Assembly: GCA_031394045.1 (NCBI GenBank)
Contig: JANMWN010000370.1
Span: forward strand, 1-7,223
Direction: 5' to 3'
Source of the DNA: JANYIP01 sp031394045
GTDB lineage: Bacteria > Actinomycetota > Actinomycetes > Prado026
Length of the DNA: 7,223 bases
Program-made: the position numbers and the translations under genes
Notes under the pieces: generated by a model
Told to the model about the DNA's origin: nothing
Seen by the model: the letters and a program-made list of their open reading frames with translations, nothing else
Database searches by the model: none
Part shown: piece after piece, positions 5,726-7,223 of the stretch
How positions within the stretch are numbered: position 1 is the first letter of the stretch
Layout: the number at the start of each line of letters is the position of its first letter

Positions 5726-7119
5726 CCACTTCGCCGCAGTATGTCGACGAGCCCGGAGACGACCGACTGGCCCGGCGGGCCCAGGAGCACCTTTGGATGC
5801 ACTTCACCCGTCACTCGACCTACGAGGATGGCGGCCACGTGCCGGTCATCGTCCGCGGCGACGGTGCGTACATCTACGACGACCAGGGCAAGAAGTACCT
5901 CGACGGCCTGGCCGGACTGTTCACGGTGCAGCTCGGCCACGGGCGCACCGAGCTGGCGGAGGCAGGCGCGAAGCAGGCGGCCGAGCTGGCCTTCTTCCCC
6001 CTCTGGTCGTACGCGCACCCCAAGGCGATCGAGCTCGCGGAGCGACTGGCCGGCTACGCGGGCGGCGACCTGACCCGGGTGTTCTTCACCACGGGCGGCG
6101 GCGAGGCCGTCGAGAGCGCGTGGAAGCTGGCCAAGCAGTACTTCAAGCTGACCGGCAAGCCCATGAAGCACAAGGTGATCAGCCGCGCGGTCGCCTACCA
6201 CGGCACGCCTCAGGGCGCCCTCTCGATCACCGGCATCCCCGACGCGAAGAAGTACTTCGAGCCGCTCGTACCCGGCACCCACAAGGTCCCGAACACCAAC
6301 TTCTACCGCGCGTCGTACCACGCTGACGACGAGGAGGCGTTCGGCCGCTGGGCCGCCGACCGGATCGACGAGGCCATCGAGATGGAGGGGCCGGACACCG
6401 TCGCCGCCGTCTTCCTCGAGCCCGTGCAGAACTCCGGTGGCTGCTTCCCGCCGCCGCCCGGCTACCTCCAGCGGGTACGCGAGATCTGTGACAAGCACGA
6501 CGTCCTGATGGTGGCCGACGAGACCATCTGTGCCTTCGGCCGGATCGGTGAGATGTTCGCGATGACGCGCTACGGCGTCAGCCCCGACATGATCACCTGC
6601 GCCAAAGGCATGACCTCCGGCTACTCCCCCATCGGCGCGATGATCGCGACCGAGCGACTGTTCGAGCCGTTCAAGCACGGCCAGAACTACTTCGCGCACG
6701 GGTACACCTTCGGTGGCCACCCGGTGTCGTCCGCCGTCGCCCTCGCCAACCTCGACATCTTCGAGCGCGAGGGCATCAACGCACACGTACGCGCCAACGA
6801 GGGCGCCTTCCGCGCGACGCTGGACAAGCTCAACGACCTGCCGATCGTCGGCGAGGTCAGAGGGGCCGGCTACTTCTACGGCATCGAGCTGGTCAAGGAC
6901 AAGGTGACCAAGGAGACGTTCAACGACGACGAGGCCGAGCGGCTGCTACGTGGCTTCCTCTCCAAGGCCCTGTTCGACGCCGGCCTGTACTGCCGCGCCG
7001 ACGACCGGGGCGACCCCGTCATCCAGCTGTCCCCGCCGCTGATCGTCGGCCAGCCGGAGTTCGACTTCATGGAGCAGACGCTCCGCGCGGTCCTGACCGA
7101 GGCCTGGTCGATCCTCTAG
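5722..7119 (+). CDS. Class-III PLP-dependent aminotransferase
   Basis: This cytoplasmic enzyme of 465 residues should move an amino group from an amine or omega-amino acid to a keto acid using pyridoxal phosphate. ATG 5722 has AGGG seven bases upstream and overlaps the preceding mini-ORF stop. Motifs: TTGGGEAVESAW at 123-134 (phosphate-binding loop), AYHG at 158-161, VADETICAFGRIG at 264-276 with D266 for the pyridine nitrogen, the Schiff-base lysine K295 in CAKGMTSGYSP, and HGYTFGGHP at 326-334 from the partner subunit. All key residues are present and the length is normal. It closely resembles, from memory, actinobacterial aminotransferases annotated as aspartate aminotransferase family and found beside Lrp regulators in polyamine/GABA utilisation loci. 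Putrescine, GABA or beta-alanine are therefore plausible donors, with pyruvate or 2-oxoglutarate as acceptor. True aspartate specificity is unlikely for this fold type. The substrate cannot be read from sequence. Confidence 0.96.
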   Translation: MTTSPQYVDEPGDDRLARRAQEHLWMHFTRHSTYEDGGHVPVIVRGDGAYIYDDQGKKYLDGLAGLFTVQLGHGRTELAEAGAKQAAELAFFPLWSYAHPKAIELAERLAGYAGGDLTRVFFTTGGGEAVESAWKLAKQYFKLTGKPMKHKVISRAVAYHGTPQGALSITGIPDAKKYFEPLVPGTHKVPNTNFYRASYHADDEEAFGRWAADRIDEAIEMEGPDTVAAVFLEPVQNSGGCFPPPPGYLQRVREICDKHDVLMVADETICAFGRIGEMFAMTRYGVSPDMITCAKGMTSGYSPIGAMIATERLFEPFKHGQNYFAHGYTFGGHPVSSAVALANLDIFEREGINAHVRANEGAFRATLDKLNDLPIVGEVRGAGYFYGIELVKDKVTKETFNDDEAERLLRGFLSKALFDAGLYCRADDRGDPVIQLSPPLIVGQPEFDFMEQTLRAVLTEAWSIL

Positions 7120-7223
7120 ATGGCAGGCACGGCGCCGGTTCGCCCCGGGTCGACGCCACGTACCCGCGTACGCCGGATCGCGACCAAGACGGTCCGCGAC
7201 ACCGACGTGCTCTACGCGATCCT
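7120..7223 (+). CDS. Pyridoxamine 5'-phosphate oxidase-like protein, 5' fragment
   Basis: The ATG immediately follows the aminotransferase stop (TAGATG), and the frame stays open to the window end, giving 34 codons. The only nearby ribosome-binding-like sequence, GAGG at 7099-7102, is too distant, so translation is probably coupled to the upstream gene. The residues TPRTRVRRIATKTVRDTDVL resemble the N-terminus of small FMN/flavin-binding proteins annotated as pyridoxamine 5'-phosphate oxidase family, where an R-x-R-R stretch precedes a Y/R-D-x-x-x-hydrophobic helix. Such a protein could relate to cofactor supply for the PLP enzyme before it, but many family members have other roles. The call rests on a short, partial match by memory. 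Confidence 0.55.
   Translation, partial: MAGTAPVRPGSTPRTRVRRIATKTVRDTDVLYAI

Noticed and set aside
5692..6786. Minus-strand open frame of 364 codons opposite the aminotransferase
   Set aside because: It is a shadow of the strongly biased plus-strand gene. Its translation is Val/Gly/Asp/Arg-rich low-complexity text, and the opposite frame has every class-III aminotransferase motif.
1..7223. CRISPR arrays, tRNA or rRNA genes, toxin-antitoxin or phage-defence modules
   Set aside because: No spaced repeat array, cloverleaf-like sequence, rRNA-like stretch or recognisable defence protein was seen. The only tandem repeat is the 17-bp unit at 5678-5725.

Overview
The window comes from a high-GC actinobacterium. 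Coding sequence is strongly G/C-ending, and the Lrp regulator, the class-III aminotransferase and the large AAA-ATPase/LuxR regulator all resemble Streptomyces/Nocardioides-type proteins. I cannot name the genus from the sequence; a Nocardioidaceae-like host is a guess.

Layout. (1) 1-116 is a short flank with no assignable gene. (2) 117-1755 is a complete IS1380-family insertion sequence of 1639 bp. It has imperfect terminal inverted repeats, an intact DDE transposase on the plus strand, and a 4-bp CTAG duplicated on both sides. (3) 1756-4770, minus strand, encodes a 1004-residue LuxR-family regulator with an N-terminal AAA-type ATPase (LAL/MalT-like architecture). Its TAG stop codon lies inside the duplicated CTAG, so the element landed exactly at the end of this gene without breaking it. 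(4) 4763-5041, minus strand, is a possible 92-codon gene that overlaps the start of the LuxR gene. (5) 5042-5202 is a divergent intergenic region with several inverted repeats. (6) 5203-7223, plus strand, is a tight operon: an Lrp/AsnC regulator, a class-III PLP aminotransferase, and the start of a probable FMN-binding pyridoxamine-phosphate-oxidase-like protein that runs off the window.

The operon on the right looks like amine or amino-acid catabolism under a local Lrp-type regulator. Comparable Lrp-aminotransferase pairs are associated with polyamine/GABA use in Streptomyces, but the substrate here is inference. The aminotransferase depends on PLP, and the third gene belongs to a family related to PLP salvage enzymes.

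The most unusual features are two. First, a 17-bp repeated unit between the Lrp and aminotransferase genes creates three successive ATGA stop/start overlaps through two six-codon mini-ORFs. Second, the LuxR regulator carries five TTA leucine codons, all in its 3' part, whose central section is also much lower in GC than its neighbours. I see no CRISPR array, RNA gene or clearly new multi-gene defence system here.
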